This document shows positions 10,790 to 21,649 of a stretch of 64,000 nt of DNA, piece after piece. Source of the DNA: Dromiciops gliroides. Taxonomy: Eukaryota > Chordata > Mammalia > Microbiotheria > Microbiotheriidae. The notes beneath the pieces are model-generated. The model was not told where the DNA came from, did no database searches, and saw only the letters and a list, made by a program, of their open reading frames with translations. A program made the position numbers and the translations under genes. Position 1 is the first letter of the stretch. Every line of letters starts with the position of its first letter. The DNA lies in NCBI RefSeq assembly GCF_019393635.1, contig NC_057862.1, positions 264,816,441 to 264,880,440 on the forward strand, given 5' to 3'.

Positions 10790-11028
10790 TTTGTTGCTCA
10801 GTTGTGTCTAACTCTTCATGACCCCATTTGGGGTTTTTTTTTTTTGGCAAAGATACTGGAGTAGTTTATTGTTTTCTTCTCCAGCTCATATTACTGATGA
10901 GGAACTGAGGCAAACAGGGTTTAAGTGACTTGCCCAGGGTCACACAGGGTCTGAAGCTGAATTTGAAATCAGGAAGATGAGTCTTCCTGACTCCAGACCT
11001 GGCACTCTATCTACTGTACCACCTAGGC
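10790..11028 (-). mobile_element. SINE with BovB/RTE-like tail, inside Smu
   Basis: Read on the minus strand it has a tRNA-like head (complement of CTACTGTACCACCTAGG), a middle with GTGTGACCCTGGGCAAGTCACTTAA, and a tail complementary to GTTGTGTCTAACTCTTCATGACCCC, which resembles the 3' end of BovB/RTE elements. A second copy is at 51220-51438. It splits the distal switch repeats. Confidence 0.8.
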
Positions 11029-12085
11029 ATGTTGCTAAAGCTGAGGCTAAGCTAAAGCTAGGGCAAGAGTTGGAAAAGCAGCAATAGCTGGGACTGGAAC
11101 TACACTAGAGCTCAGACTGAGTTAGAGCTGGAGCTAAAGTTGCATCCAGTAATGGGATTGAGCCAGAACTACAAAGAACTGAGAAAATTGGAGCTGAGGC
11201 CACAACTGACCTGAACCTTCAGGCCAAAGGAGTTGAGCTGGAGATGGGGCTGGGTTAAGACTGAGCTAAAACTGATGTGTACTGAGCCCTTCCTGGAAGT
11301 GACCTGAGATGGTTGTAGGTTTGGTTGGGGGATGGGAGGGTAGAAGGCAGGCTAAGAATAGTTCATACTGACACCCTGGTAAGCTAAGCAGGTTCATACC
11401 AATCCTCTTCTGGAAAAGGCCTTATTTAATCTAATCTAGGACTAGTTCCTAAGGACCATTTCCTACATACACCAGATCTGACCTGCATTTGGTACTCTAT
11501 GCCTAGCTTCTTGAACTGTGGGACCAGGCTGTGAGGCTGAGCTGAAGCTGGGACTGCAGCTGAGCTAAAATTTTATATACCTATATACTCAGGGTCACAT
11601 GAAAATTTCTCAGCGAAAAGGGGTCATGAGTGCAAAAAGTTTGGCTCAAATGAGTTTGGCTGAGATAGTTCAGATCCATGCACCCCCTCCCCCTCCCCCG
11701 CTGGAAATGAGTTGAACTGGATTGGAGCTAAAATTAGATCAAAAACTATTGTCCTCCCCAGTAAGCTGAATTGAATTGAGCTAAGGCTTTTTCTGAATTG
11801 GCCTTGTGTTGGAATTGAGCTTGTCTGGGCTGGCCCAAACAGACTAATGTGCTTGAGAGCTAAATATGAAGTTAGGCTAATCTGGAACTGTTCTGTACTG
11901 ATCCCCTGCTGAAGTTGTACTGGATAGTCTGAGGTTATCCTTGGTCCTTTCTAGACTAGGTTGAAATGATCTGAACTAGAATAAACTGAGTTTAGATCAG
12001 TCCATACAAAAGCTGTCAGCTGAACTGAGCCAGGGCTACTTTGTACAAATCCCTTAGTAAAAGCTGAGCTAAGCTGAACTGAGAT

Positions 12086-13299
12086 GGTGATTCTCTACTG
12101 AGGCTGGTTTTATTTTATTTTACCTGTGTGTCCATGAATTCCCTCCACAACTGAACTGTTTTGATCCATACTCACAGAGATTTGGTGATGAGTTATACAC
12201 TAAGCCCATGTCCCAGGCCAGCTCTTATAAGCGTTTTTTTTAACTCATCACAGAGCCTCCTCCTTATAGTACTGGGGGCTTGAAATAATGAGTCATCTTT
12301 CTTTTATCCTTGTCTAAAAAGATCTTACATTTTTGGTTCTGGGTATTGGAAGACTCTGGGGAACTAAACACCCCAGCACCACTACCACACACACACACAC
12401 GTACATACACATGCATAAGCACACATATTGTGTAGATTTAGCCAAGAAGAAGTTTTTCTCCGTAGGTGAGTGACTAGTTTCTCCAGCCCTGTACAACTAG
12501 CACTTCAGGCTTAAATGGATCAATGAAAAGTGAGAAGCTCCCTTTGGCATAGAAGTTTTAGCTTCTCTTTCTGTACACTGGAGCCTATGGATTTGAGTGA
12601 CCTGAAAACATGAGCATGGTAAGGAGTCCCAGAGCGAGCTCAGCTTCTATGATCCTCCACTTCTGACACTGACTAGCACTGACCTTTCCTTGCTTGCAGG
12701 ATTCTAGGAGTTCTTCATGTTTTTTGAGTCATGGGCCTCTTTGGAAGTCTGGTGAGGTCCATGGGCTTCTTCTTAAAGTATAATGCATAAAATTAAATCT
12801 GTAAGATTACAAATGAAATCAATTATATTGAAATACATGAATATTTTCATTAATTTTTTTAAGTTCACAGACACCTGGTTAAGTTTCCCTATTTAGATGA
12901 GGGTCTTCAGGTTAGGATTTCCCTAGGAAATCCCAGATCTAGTCTCATCAGAAATATGCACCTTCATGTGTGGTGCTTCACTGGCAATGCTGCTTCATCC
13001 TCTGCTTGGATGCCAAGCCTTATAGGGAGTCCATGCTAGGATGCCTAGCTCCTTTTCAGGGTGGATGAGCAGAAATGGGGCATGTGTACAGAATGTGTGA
13101 AAAGGAATATTGCTCTCAAGAACTTTGGATAAGCAGCTCACTGCACTTATCCTGCTCCTGCTTCTCACCTCTAACTTTACAGACAAGGAAATTAGCCCTT
13201 TTCTCCTCTGCTTTGGGTTCATCCTTCCTGAAAAGGCTTTCATTTTAACTTCTTTCTTCCTCTTCCTTCTGTTTTGTCCTTCCCTATTCTCTTTCTCAG
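12086..13299 (+). other. 3' end of the J-C intron
   Basis: No gene or clear mobile element is seen. It includes a short CA-rich run near 12386-12418 and ends in a long pyrimidine tract and CTTTCTCAG acceptor (13298-13299) of CH1. Confidence 0.6.
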
Positions 13300-13617
13300 C
13301 TACCCCAGCTGGACCAAACCTCTTCTCCCTCTCTTCCTGTTGGAATTCTGAAAATGAAGATGCCCCTGTGGCTGTGGGTTGTTTGGCTAAGGATTTTCTA
13401 CCTGATTCCATTAAATTTTCCTGGAAATACCAAAACCAAAGTGCTGTGAGTAACACAAATTTAAAGATCTTCCCAACCCTTATGAGCGGAAGCACATACA
13501 CAGCCACCTCACAAGTGATCCTCCCTGCCAATGATGTCTTCCAAGGACAAGATAGCTACTTGGTATGTAAGACCCAACATCTCAATGCTGAGAAGGAAAT
13601 TCAAGTTCCACTACCAG
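13300..13617 (+). CDS. IGHM: IgM constant region exon CH1
   Basis: Encodes the first constant Ig domain of the mu chain, which pairs with the light chain. After the acceptor at 13298-13299 the exon starts with two bases that complete the codon begun by JH (phase 1). Cys in the LSSCWN stretch is the expected light-chain bridge; the intradomain pair is Cys in VGCLAKDF and in LVCKTQ. DFLPDSIKFSWKYQNQS is very close to human Cmu1 and carries an NQS sequon. The donor is G|GTAAGA at 13618. 318 bp, 106 codons with shared ends, normal for Cmu1. The open frame upstream of 13300 is intron. In-frame and intact. Confidence 0.97.
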
Positions 13618-14142
13618 GTAAGATCCCAGGTACAACTCCTTCTTTATCTCTTCTCTCCTCCCTACCCTTGCTTTGGTTCCATGAAGCAGAACTAATCTGC
13701 GGTTCTGAGGAGAGCAAAACATCCCATCAGATAGCACAGAACATATGTCACACATAAGTATTTTATACATAAACATAAACCCATATACAAATACACAACA
13801 AATATATAGACACAGCAAAGTACATACTTATAGACATAAATCCCCATATACTTGCCTGTGCTCCTCCCTAACTATGATGGGCTCAAAGGAGAGATCTAAT
13901 TTAAGGGGGCTGTGGGGCTGATCTCCGTTCTAGATGCTGACCCCTCTATTCCAGGCTTCCTTCCATCCTCAAAATCATCCCTAGTGAAGGCAATCAGGCA
14001 CAGAAACTCAAGCAGCCAAGCAAGTAGAGTACTAGTCTGGACAGGAAAAGATAGACAAAGCAAAAGTTTTCTTTTGTTTGATTGTGCTTCATCATGGCAG
14101 GATCCTAATTCCTCCCCTTGCCTGGCTTGTGTTCCTATCCAG
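13618..14142 (+). other. IGHM intron 1
   Basis: Intron of 525 bp between CH1 and CH2 with GTAAGA donor and TATCCAG acceptor. No repeat or other feature is seen. Confidence 0.9.
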
Positions 14143-14472
14143 ATCGCACCGTCAGTTCCCCTAATGTGACTGTGTATATCCCACCCCGTGATGCATTCTC
14201 CAGCTCTAGCTTAAGAACATCCAAGCTCATCTGTCAAGTCACCAACTTCAGGCCAAACAAGATCAAGTTAACATGGCTTCGAGAGAACAGTCCAGTTGTG
14301 TCAGGTGTTTCTACAGGTCAAGTCCTGCCTGAAGGCTCTGGGACCTACCACCTGCAGAGCAGCCTAACTATCAGTGAGAATGACTGGCTCAGCCAAAGCA
14401 CATTCACCTGCCAAGTTAATCATGAAGGGGTCCAATTCCAGAAAAATGTTTCCTCAACCTGTTTTAGCAGTG
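14143..14472 (+). CDS. IGHM: IgM constant region exon CH2
   Basis: Second constant domain, which in IgM takes the place of a hinge. PPRDAFSSSS...SKLICQVTNF and SSLTISENDWLSQSTFTCQV align with human Cmu2 (Ig fold Cys pair in LICQV and FTCQV, Trp in LTWLRE). The Cys in SSTCF near the end matches the human inter-heavy-chain Cys337. An NVS sequon just before it matches the conserved N332 position; another NVT sequon is near the start. 330 bp, phase 1 on both sides, donor G|GTAAGC at 14473. Intact. Confidence 0.97.
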
Positions 14473-15388
14473 GTAAGCGATGCTCAATATGGGACTCCTT
14501 GGAGGTGAGCTGGAACTTCCAGCCTTCTCAATCCTGAGGTTTGGTAGAATAGTGACCCTATTTATGGAAGAACCCCAGAGAAGTGCTCTTCCCCAGGAAA
14601 TCCTCCCTATCTCAGGGCTTGGACCTAGAGGAAAGATGAGCCAACACATCCAGAAAAAACCCTTGCATGCTGAAAATATAGTTTCCAAATACCAATGTTT
14701 TAGTACTGATGATCTGGTCATCACTCTTCTGGGACTCAGCTCTACTAAATATGAACTGGCTTCTCCAAGAGCCTCAAACACTGAAGTGTTGACTTCTCAT
14801 CCTGCCTCGTAAGTGGCTGAAGTCAATGTAGCTTAATAGGATCCCTTTCTTTTCATTTATTTGTGTGGAGGCACCTGGGGGAAGGGCGCTAGAAAAATAA
14901 TTCTAGATCCTCTCTATCAAGGTCACAGCTCCTTAAATCACAGTAAACATCCAGCAATCCAGCTGTGGAAGAACTAGAAACATCCTGCAGGCTCAACTAT
15001 TCTTAGTCTTCAGGGTCGGAATTTCCCTAAAAGCGTTAGTCCTGGGAGCATTGCTTAGCAATCTTTGGAGCTGGTCACTGAGCAATAACCTTCTCTGAGG
15101 ACCAGGAAGAAAATAGGAATTTCCCTTTTAGTTAAAGATGACTGAAGTTGACACCTGTCTGGAAGAGTAGTTCCAAAGAGCTCTGTAGAACTCCTCAGAT
15201 CTGTAAGCTCATATAGATTGCCACTTTATCAAAAAGAAGAAAGCACTTAAACCCATAGCTAGTATGCAAGAAGATAGAAGGGGTGTTAAAGGGGAGAAGA
15301 AGCATTAAGTGTATTTTGAGGGCTAGTGTAATTTTGTCTCAATTTTCCTCCTTTCAGAAATTAAACATGACTTTTTCCTTTAACCTAG
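14473..15388 (+). other. IGHM intron 2
   Basis: Intron of 916 bp between CH2 and CH3. It holds open frames on both strands (for example 14480-14812) without any Ig or other motif; they are taken as chance. Acceptor CCTAG at 15384-15388. Confidence 0.85.
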
Positions 15389-15697
15389 GCCCAGAATCAC
15401 CCATTGAAGTCTTTACCATCCCCCCCTCCTTTGCAAGCATCTTTACTACCAAATCAGCCAAATTAACCTGTGTAGTCACAAACATTCCCAACATTCAAAA
15501 TCTGAATATTTCCTGGACCGATGAGAATGGACAGTTTCTGGAAACTATCATTAAGACAGACTTCAGCCACTCCAGTAGTGTTAAGGGAGAAGCCACAGTC
15601 TGTGCAGAAGACTGGAATTCAGGGAAAAAATTCAAATGCACCGTGATCCATCCTAATCATCCTGTTCCCTTGAAGAAAGAAATCTTTAAGCAACAAG
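15389..15697 (+). CDS. IGHM: IgM constant region exon CH3
   Basis: Third constant domain. Ig-fold Cys are in KLTCVVTN and FKCTVIHP, with Trp in NISWTDENG. Cys in ATVCAEDWNSG matches human Cys414, used for disulfides between IgM monomers in the polymer. The sequon NIS lies in the C-strand segment; the region equivalent to human N395/N402 (DFSHSSSVKGEA) has no NxS/T, so the CH3 glycan positions differ from human. 309 bp, phase 1 at both ends, donor G|GTAAGA at 15698. Intact. Confidence 0.97.
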
Positions 15698-16076
15698 GTA
15701 AGAGTCCCAACTTTCTCCTCCTTCCTATCATCTTTCCTCCCTCCCCGAACCCTTCAATTGGCCCATCCAAAATGACATTTTCTTGGAGGCCATGGGATTC
15801 CCCAGTCACAAGACTTTAAATGCTTGGTGGAGTCTCTGGAAAAAAATTTGAGTTGATTTGCATAAATTTAGGAAAACCAACTCAGAGGACCCCAGTCCCC
15901 AAAACAAAAAAGGAAGAAAATCATACCAGGAAAGGTCCAATAGATCTTCTTCTTCCTCTTATTTCTCCTTTTCCCCCAACCCCCAACCCACAGCTTTTAG
16001 GCTGTGACTATGACCTCTCTACTCTCAGGCCTTCTATTTTCAGGCCCACCTCATCAAATAACCTCTTTGCTTACAG
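15698..16076 (+). other. IGHM intron 3
   Basis: Intron of 379 bp between CH3 and CH4. Acceptor TTACAG at 16071-16076. A CAG at about 16042-16044 is an alternative AG upstream, but the frame and family alignment favour the later site. Confidence 0.85.
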
Positions 16077-16471
16077 GGGTTGCCCAGCGTGCACCAGCTG
16101 TCTATCTGTTGCCTCCAACTCCTGAGGAGCTGAACCTGAGGGAAGCAGCTACCCTAACCTGCCTGATGAAGGACTTCTCCCCAGCAGATGTGTTTGTCCA
16201 GTGGCTGCACAAAGGACAGCCTATACCCTCAGAGAAATATGTCACCAGCAGCCCCCAGCAAGAACCCCAGAAAGCCGGTCTCTACTTCTCCCACAGCACC
16301 CTGACAGTGTCTGAGGAACACTGGAATGCAGGGGATTCCTACACCTGTGTGGTGGTTCATGAAGCACTGCCCTTGTCCGTGACTGAGAAGACCGTGGACA
16401 AGTCCACCGGTAAACCCACCTTCGTCAATGTTTCCCTTGTGCTATCTGATGCAACCAATACCTGCTACTGA
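16077..16471 (+). CDS. IGHM: IgM constant region exon CH4 with secretory tailpiece
   Basis: Fourth constant domain plus the secretory tail. [37 protein letters not shown] and [12 protein letters not shown] are near-identical to other mammalian Cmu4. The tail [20 protein letters not shown] then TGA keeps the NVS sequon and penultimate Cys that drive polymer and J-chain assembly. An internal donor GGTAAACC (GT at 16410-16411) lets the tail be removed and CH4 joined in phase 1 to M1 for membrane IgM. 395 bp including the stop. Intact, the most conserved exon here. Confidence 0.98.
16410..16415 (+). promoter_or_regulatory. Internal CH4 splice donor for membrane IgM
   Basis: CACCG|GTAAAC inside the CH4 exon, in the same codon context (STGK) as in human. 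Choice between this donor and the poly(A) site at 16641 decides membrane or secreted IgM. Confidence 0.92.
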
Positions 16472-16640
16472 GAGGCTGTGGCCTTGGCTATTCCTCTTCT
16501 TACTGTCCCTACAGATCCTACCCATGCCATCTAGCTCATTCATGGGGCAGATTCTGGGGGCCTCTGGGCCAACTGAATTTCTCAAAGAGTATATAAGATC
16601 ATGTGACTGAAATAAGAAACTGCATTTTATAAAAATTAGA

Positions 16641-16646
16641 AATAAA
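16641..16646 (+). terminator. Secretory mu poly(A) signal
   Basis: AATAAA 170 bp after the CH4 stop, followed by a GT-rich stretch (about 16668-16690). It ends the secreted mu mRNA. Confidence 0.88.
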
Positions 16647-16781
16647 AAAATCAACTTTACAAAGAGGCATTGGTTCTGGCTCTGTAGTAAACAATGGTAT
16701 CTGACTGTCTTTAAGGTCCTGTCGGTGCAACATTCCTTTCCTTCCCCTTTACCCTCATCTCACCCCTCAAATTATTTGCCA

Positions 16782-16828
16782 ACACACACACACACACACA
16801 CACAACACACACACACACACACACAACA
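16782..16828. repeat. (CA)n microsatellite
   Basis: Two CA runs separated by CAACAC, downstream of the secretory poly(A) signal. Confidence 0.95.
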
Positions 16829-18773
16829 CCTTAAGCCTTGCCTCCCTCACACAATCTGATCACTTCTCCCCAACTTTACTCCACACTTTTACCCCTTGTT
16901 GTTCAGATGCTATAAATACAGTTCATGTTTCTTAACCCTTTGGCAGAAACAAAGCTGATAACACATATGAATGTGAGATACACAGGCACATAAACACACA
17001 CATACACCATCACTAGACTAAGTCAGTGAAAACCTCTCCCCTGCAAGTATGTGCACTTATAGAATTTTGACAATCCTATCATGTGGGGTCCATGAACTTT
17101 TCAGCCAAAGACATCATTTTGTCCCTTAGTAGGTGTAATGTGCATTTTTCCACTTGAAATATTCACCCCTATGGAGAGAGGGGAAAGAAAGCAATGTCTC
17201 TTACAATGGCCTCAGTTGTGTTAACTCCATACCTTAGCCTAGTGACATAGAATTCAGAACTCCCTGTCCCACTTATAATTCATGGTGGTCTGGGCTTCAG
17301 TTCTGGGCTATTTCATCTTTTCATGTCCAAAAGACCGGGAGTCAGTGTCCCAGGGATAAGTAATTCCAGACTCAAGAAAACAGGTCAGTTCAAGATGATG
17401 CCTCCATGATCCTCACCTAGGCTTTTAGTGTCTGCCCCTAAGTAAGCACACCTCATCCAAAGAGTACAAATTGATGGAGACAGAGTAGGAGAATTGAGAC
17501 TGATTTGATGCCAAATGTGACCTTGTTGAATGACCTCCATCGAAGGAGTCATAGGTCACCTTTTCAAAGATTAGAGAAAGATCTAAGGAATTGAATAAAC
17601 CCACCTTTCTGGCTTTCTTGTTAGAAGCTATATAAGAATGAAACTTCAGGTGGTCCTAGAAAGACCAATGACCCCATATCCAAAGAACTTATGGCTCTAA
17701 TGGAGCTTGTAGTTGACAAGGGAAGAGAAAACTCATTCACAAATTGCCTGCTTATCCAGTGATAGAAGTCCAAACTTGAATGTAGCATGCAGTAGTTAAT
17801 TAAGGCAAAATTAATATTTCTATGAGGACTCTTTTCAGGATGTTTCATCTGTCCTGAAACATATTCATCTTAGCAAAATGCAGATCCAGGCAACCTAGAG
17901 GACATCTGGCCCTAATGAAAATATTTACTTTTGTGTAGAAAATCAGTATTCTCTAATTTGCTTGAATAGCACAGAAGCTAGAGAAACCATTTTGCTTCCC
18001 TAGCTAACCTTCTTCTCTGAAATCTCCAAATAAATCAGTTCTTAAACACATCCCAGATCATTAACTGTCCTTGGAATTCCCAGCAAGAAAATATAAATTC
18101 CCCAAAAGTCCAGTGGACCCTTTACCCCAAGATCAATGCAGAAGCACCTGAGAATCTTGTGTAAAATTAAGGCTATATGTATTGGGATGTAGCCCAATAT
18201 TGCCCTCAGTAATGATCAGCAGTGATTGTTGATATGTACGTACAATGGTCTAAACATAGGCTCAGGGGGAACTTCAAATCCTTCCTCCTGTTTAATCATG
18301 AGTTCTTAAGGAAAAACAAAACTATGCAATTCTTTTAGCTTAAATACACAGACATAGGCAGAAAACTCATTTTTCTGTAGAAAAGCTGAGAGGAAATTTA
18401 TAGAAATGTGAGGACAGAAAAAAGAGATAACAAACTAAGAAAGGGTAAACAATAGAACTGATGCCTTAAACAGCATCCTAGTGGTGTTATTGGGATAACA
18501 GTATATCCTAGTTTGAATGTTGGAGTGTTACCTTCTCCCTCTATTTCCAATTCCTGAGCAGCTTAATGATCTAAGTGTTGTTTATCAGTTTAGTCCTTCC
18601 ATATGGAGCTATAAGTATAGCCTTCAACAATGGCTGAGGGGGCCGGGGAGAAGGAAACAGAAGGTGGTATCAATCATTAGTTTCACTTTCCTTATTTGCC
18701 CCCCAGACTTACACGGTCATAGAAAGATATCCTCAACCAACATAATAGATTTCAACCACATTCTGCTCTTTTG
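16829..18773 (+). other. CH4-M1 intron, 5' part
   Basis: Non-coding sequence within the 3.6-kb CH4 to M1 interval. No gene or recognisable repeat is seen. Confidence 0.6.
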
Positions 18774-18938
18774 CTTTGTTTTGGGTTTTGGGTTTTGGTT
18801 GTTTGGTTTTTTTTGAGGGGCAATGAAGTGCCCAGGGTCACACAGCTAGTAAGTGTCAAGTGTCTGAGGCCGGATTTGAACTCAGTTCCTTCTGAATCCA
18901 GGGCCGGTGCTCTATCCACTGCACCACATAGCTGCCCC
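18774..18938 (-). mobile_element. tRNA-derived SINE
   Basis: Complete minus-strand copy in the CH4-M1 intron. The target duplication CACATTCTGCTCTTTT occurs before (near 18757-18773) and after (from 18938). Confidence 0.93.
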
Positions 18939-20056
18939 ACATTCTGCTCTTTTTCTTGTGGACAACTAGATAGGGTAGCACAGGGCCCTTGATGATGGGG
19001 CAAACACTAAGCTACCTCCTATCTAAGACCTTGACTCATTTGTTGCCACAGTTACAGAGTGGGCTGCATTCCTGCTTCTGTGCTTATTTTCCCCAGGGCA
19101 ATTCTTCTCTTCAACCATTGATTATCCAAAGAAAGCATTTTTCATAAGCAGATTTGTAAAGAAGAATCTTGAAATCAACCACAATTCATTAAACTCCTGG
19201 CTCATCTATTCCCCCTGACACACCAGTTCAGAATTCACATTCATCTCACTCCTCTCATCCAAAACTTAGTCATTTTAGAAAATTTCAGGACCATATTGAT
19301 CCTCAAGATTTCTTTTTTTTTCAAGATTTCTTAGATCCAAATAAGAACACAGGTGGAATGTGTTCCTAAGAGCCTAGATGAACTAGGAAAATCCTAAAAC
19401 AAGATTTTCATTAACAGGAAAAGACACATGGATGTTCACTTGCACATATCTTTATACATAGATGCAATCATGTCTCACATATATGACCTATATTAATTAT
19501 CATCATCATCATTACCACCACCATCATCATAACTCTCTCTTTGTCTCTTCCTTTCTATTATTGATCCCATTGTTCTCACTGCTCTGCTCATTCATAAGAG
19601 TGGTACAGAATTAAATCACTTTCACAAATGGGCAAATCAGAATTCAGTTTTAAATAGTGACTTTAATCTTATCATCAGCACTATACAGGGGTCCTTGTGA
19701 GCCTGTAGGTAAAGTTTCCCTTTTTAGATGCATTTTTCATCCCTTTCTCTGCATTTCCTGTCACACTAAGTCTTCCTGAACTTGTTTTCAATTGTATGTT
19801 TTCCAAGTTTCTGGCTCCTCCCATTCTTACAACCCTCCTATTCTTAGACACCTATCTCTATTTCTGGGGTAAGGATAGTAGACTTCTTCTAGATAATGTC
19901 ATCCTCATAGAAAATACATCTAACAGACTCCTAATTAGCAGTTTATTCTCATTAATAGACTTTCCCAAGTAGCAAAATCTTCTGTCTAGTCCCAGCTCCA
20001 TAGTGACTCAATCTAACACTGATCTTTCTGTTTTCTATCATTCAAAACCTATAAAG
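18939..20056 (+). other. CH4-M1 intron, 3' part
   Basis: No gene is seen. Contains a short ATC/ACC microsatellite (about 19498-19530). Ends with the pyrimidine tract (TCTTTCTGTTTTCTATC) and acceptor ATAAAG of M1. Confidence 0.6.
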
Positions 20057-20172
20057 AAGCGAAAGTGAATGCTGAAGAAGAGGGATTTGAGAACCTGTGG
20101 ACAACAGCCTCTACTTTCATTGTCCTCTTCCTGCTGAGTCTCTTTTACAGTACAACAGTCACTTTGTTCAAG
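20057..20172 (+). CDS. IGHM: IgM membrane exon M1
   Basis: Encodes the acidic extracellular linker ([11 protein letters not shown]) and the transmembrane helix [20 protein letters not shown], ending in K. From ENLW onward it differs from the human exon as I know it at one residue (T for A). The polar STT face is the part that contacts Ig-alpha/Ig-beta (CD79). Two leading bases complete the codon from the CH4 donor at 16409. 116 bp, donor AAG|GTAAGA at 20173, phase 0. The first residues (EAKV) are less conserved than the rest. Confidence 0.97.
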
Positions 20173-20473
20173 GTAAGAGAACAAGGATGCATACAGTTTG
20201 AAGAAGCAGGTAATCTTTGTTTTTAGCTAAGTTCTGATGTTATTAAGTTATTATATAGTCAGGTAAACCTAAAGATATAGTTACACTTGTATTTAGGCAA
20301 CAACAGCAGAGGTTGCTAATATGAAATGTGCCTTGCATTTAATTGCACATGTTTACTACTGTAAACATTGCATTTTTATTGCTGTAAATAACTACTTGTC
20401 TGAGTACGCTTATTTTCCTGTTCTATTCATTTGACTGTATTGTGTTTCACATCTATTTGCTCATTGTTTTTTG

Positions 20474-20625
20474 GTTTTTTGGTTTTTTTAGTAAGGCAAT
20501 CGGGGTTAAGTGACTTGCCCAGGGTCACACAGCTAGTAAGTGTTAAGTGTCTGAGGCCGGATTTGAACTCAGGTACTCCTGAATCCAGGGCCAGTGCTCT
20601 ATCCACTGCGCCATCTAGCTGCCCC
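20474..20625 (-). mobile_element. tRNA-derived SINE in M1-M2 intron
   Basis: Minus-strand copy flanked by the 15-bp duplication GCTCATTGTTTTTTG (20459-20473 and 20626-20640). Confidence 0.95.
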
Positions 20626-20737
20626 GCTCATTGTTTTTTGTATATACTCCTGCTTATAGTTAAGTTGTATCATGTACTCCCCTTACATTCAGTGACACCA
20701 GCCTCTTTACTGTTCCTTGAATAAGACATTGCAACTT

Positions 20738-21056
20738 CAGACTCTAGGCATTTTCAATTTCTCCTGTGCCTGGAATGCTTTCCCTCCTCATCTCCATCCA
20801 CTAACTTCTCTAGCTTCCTTTAAATCCTAATTTAGATCCCATCCCATCCCAGGAGGCCTTTCTCAACCCCTCTTCATTCTAGAGTCTTCTATCTGTCAAT
20901 TATCTGTACACGCATATATATTGTTTACACATATTTGTTTCCTTGCTGTCAACACCATTAGATTTTTTATCTACTTTAAGGCAGGGACTGTTTTTTGCCT
21001 TTTTGCCACAGTACCTGGCATATAGTAGGTGTTTAGCAAGTATTTATTGACTGACT
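20738..21056 (+). mobile_element. L2 LINE 3'-end fossil
   Basis: Matches the known L2 3' region: TGCCTGGAATGCTTTCCC, GGAGGCCTTTCTCAACCC, AAGGCAGGGACTGT and CCTGGCATATAGTAGGTG followed by TTATTGACTGA. Old and diverged, as in other mammals. Confidence 0.8.
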
Positions 21057-21149
21057 TTAAAAGGTCTCATCTCTAAAATATGTAGGGGCTACATTTGGAC
21101 CAACAAAGTCACAATTTTAGGTACCTGTAGAAACCATAATTTGACATAT

Positions 21150-21320
21150 CTCTCAATATCTACCTGGAAAAGACCTCAGAGGACATCTAGTACAAACCCT
21201 TTATTTTGGAGATGAGGAAACAGAGGCCCAGAGAGGTTAAGTATCTATCCTAAGATAACACAGTATTAAGTATCAGAGGTGGGACATCAGAGTCAGTGAT
21301 ACTTCTACACCACTCTCATT
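21150..21320 (-). mobile_element. MIR-type SINE fossil
   Basis: GATGAGGAAACAGAGGCCCAGAGAGGTTAAG is the MIR core read on the minus strand. The rest is diverged. Confidence 0.7.
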
Positions 21321-21494
21321 TTTCCAAATTATCTTCAATGAATTCACACAGGTGCCTTTATGCCTCTCATGTTCCTTCCCCAAAATGGTGAAAAGTCATG
21401 CATTTATTATTGTTGTTGTTGTTAGTATTATTCATAATAACATTTGATATATACAAAGAACCTTATATAAATTCTATCATGAGGTAGATTCCAC

Positions 21495-21640
21495 ATGTTT
21501 CCACCCTGTTTTACAGATGAAGAACTGGATCTCAGAAAGATTAAAATGGCCTACATATTTTCACATAGTGTAAGGTGGAGTTTGAACCTAGATCTTCCTA
21601 ATGTAAAGGCCAACACACTTATACTATGCTATTTCTTTAT
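21495..21640 (-). mobile_element. MIR-like SINE fossil
   Basis: TTTTACAGATGAAGAACTGGATCTCAGA and GAGTTTGAACCTAGATCTTCC fit a diverged MIR core in minus orientation, ending just before M2. Confidence 0.6.
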
Positions 21641-21649
21641 TATTCACAG

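Larger units (their letters stand above)
7950..12085 (+). repeat. Mu switch region (Smu)
   Basis: About 4 kb of GAGCT, GGGCT, GAACT and related pentamers, densest from about 8250 to 10320 and more diverged at both ends. It lies between Emu and CH1, the canonical Smu position. The + (non-template) strand is strongly G-rich over C, which favours R-loops. Palindromic AGCT, the preferred AID target, occurs in nearly every GAGCT. A longer unit starting AGACAGGACTGAGTGGGAGC recurs near 8481, 8845, 9122 and 9529, so the array has higher-order structure. Class-switch recombination joins this region to a downstream switch region. A SINE interrupts it at about 10790-11028. Confidence 0.97.

Noticed and set aside
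7950-12085. Reading the pentamer array as a CRISPR or satellite array
   Set aside because: Pentamer content, position between Emu and CH1 and G strand bias are those of a switch region. There are no repeat-spacer units.
13110-13299. Upstream extension of the CH1 open frame from an ATG at 13110
   Set aside because: This part is intron before a strong pyrimidine tract and acceptor. CH1 begins at 13300 in phase with JH.
12995-13531. 178-codon minus-strand open frame over CH1
   Set aside because: Antisense shadow of the CH1 exon and intron, with no motif.
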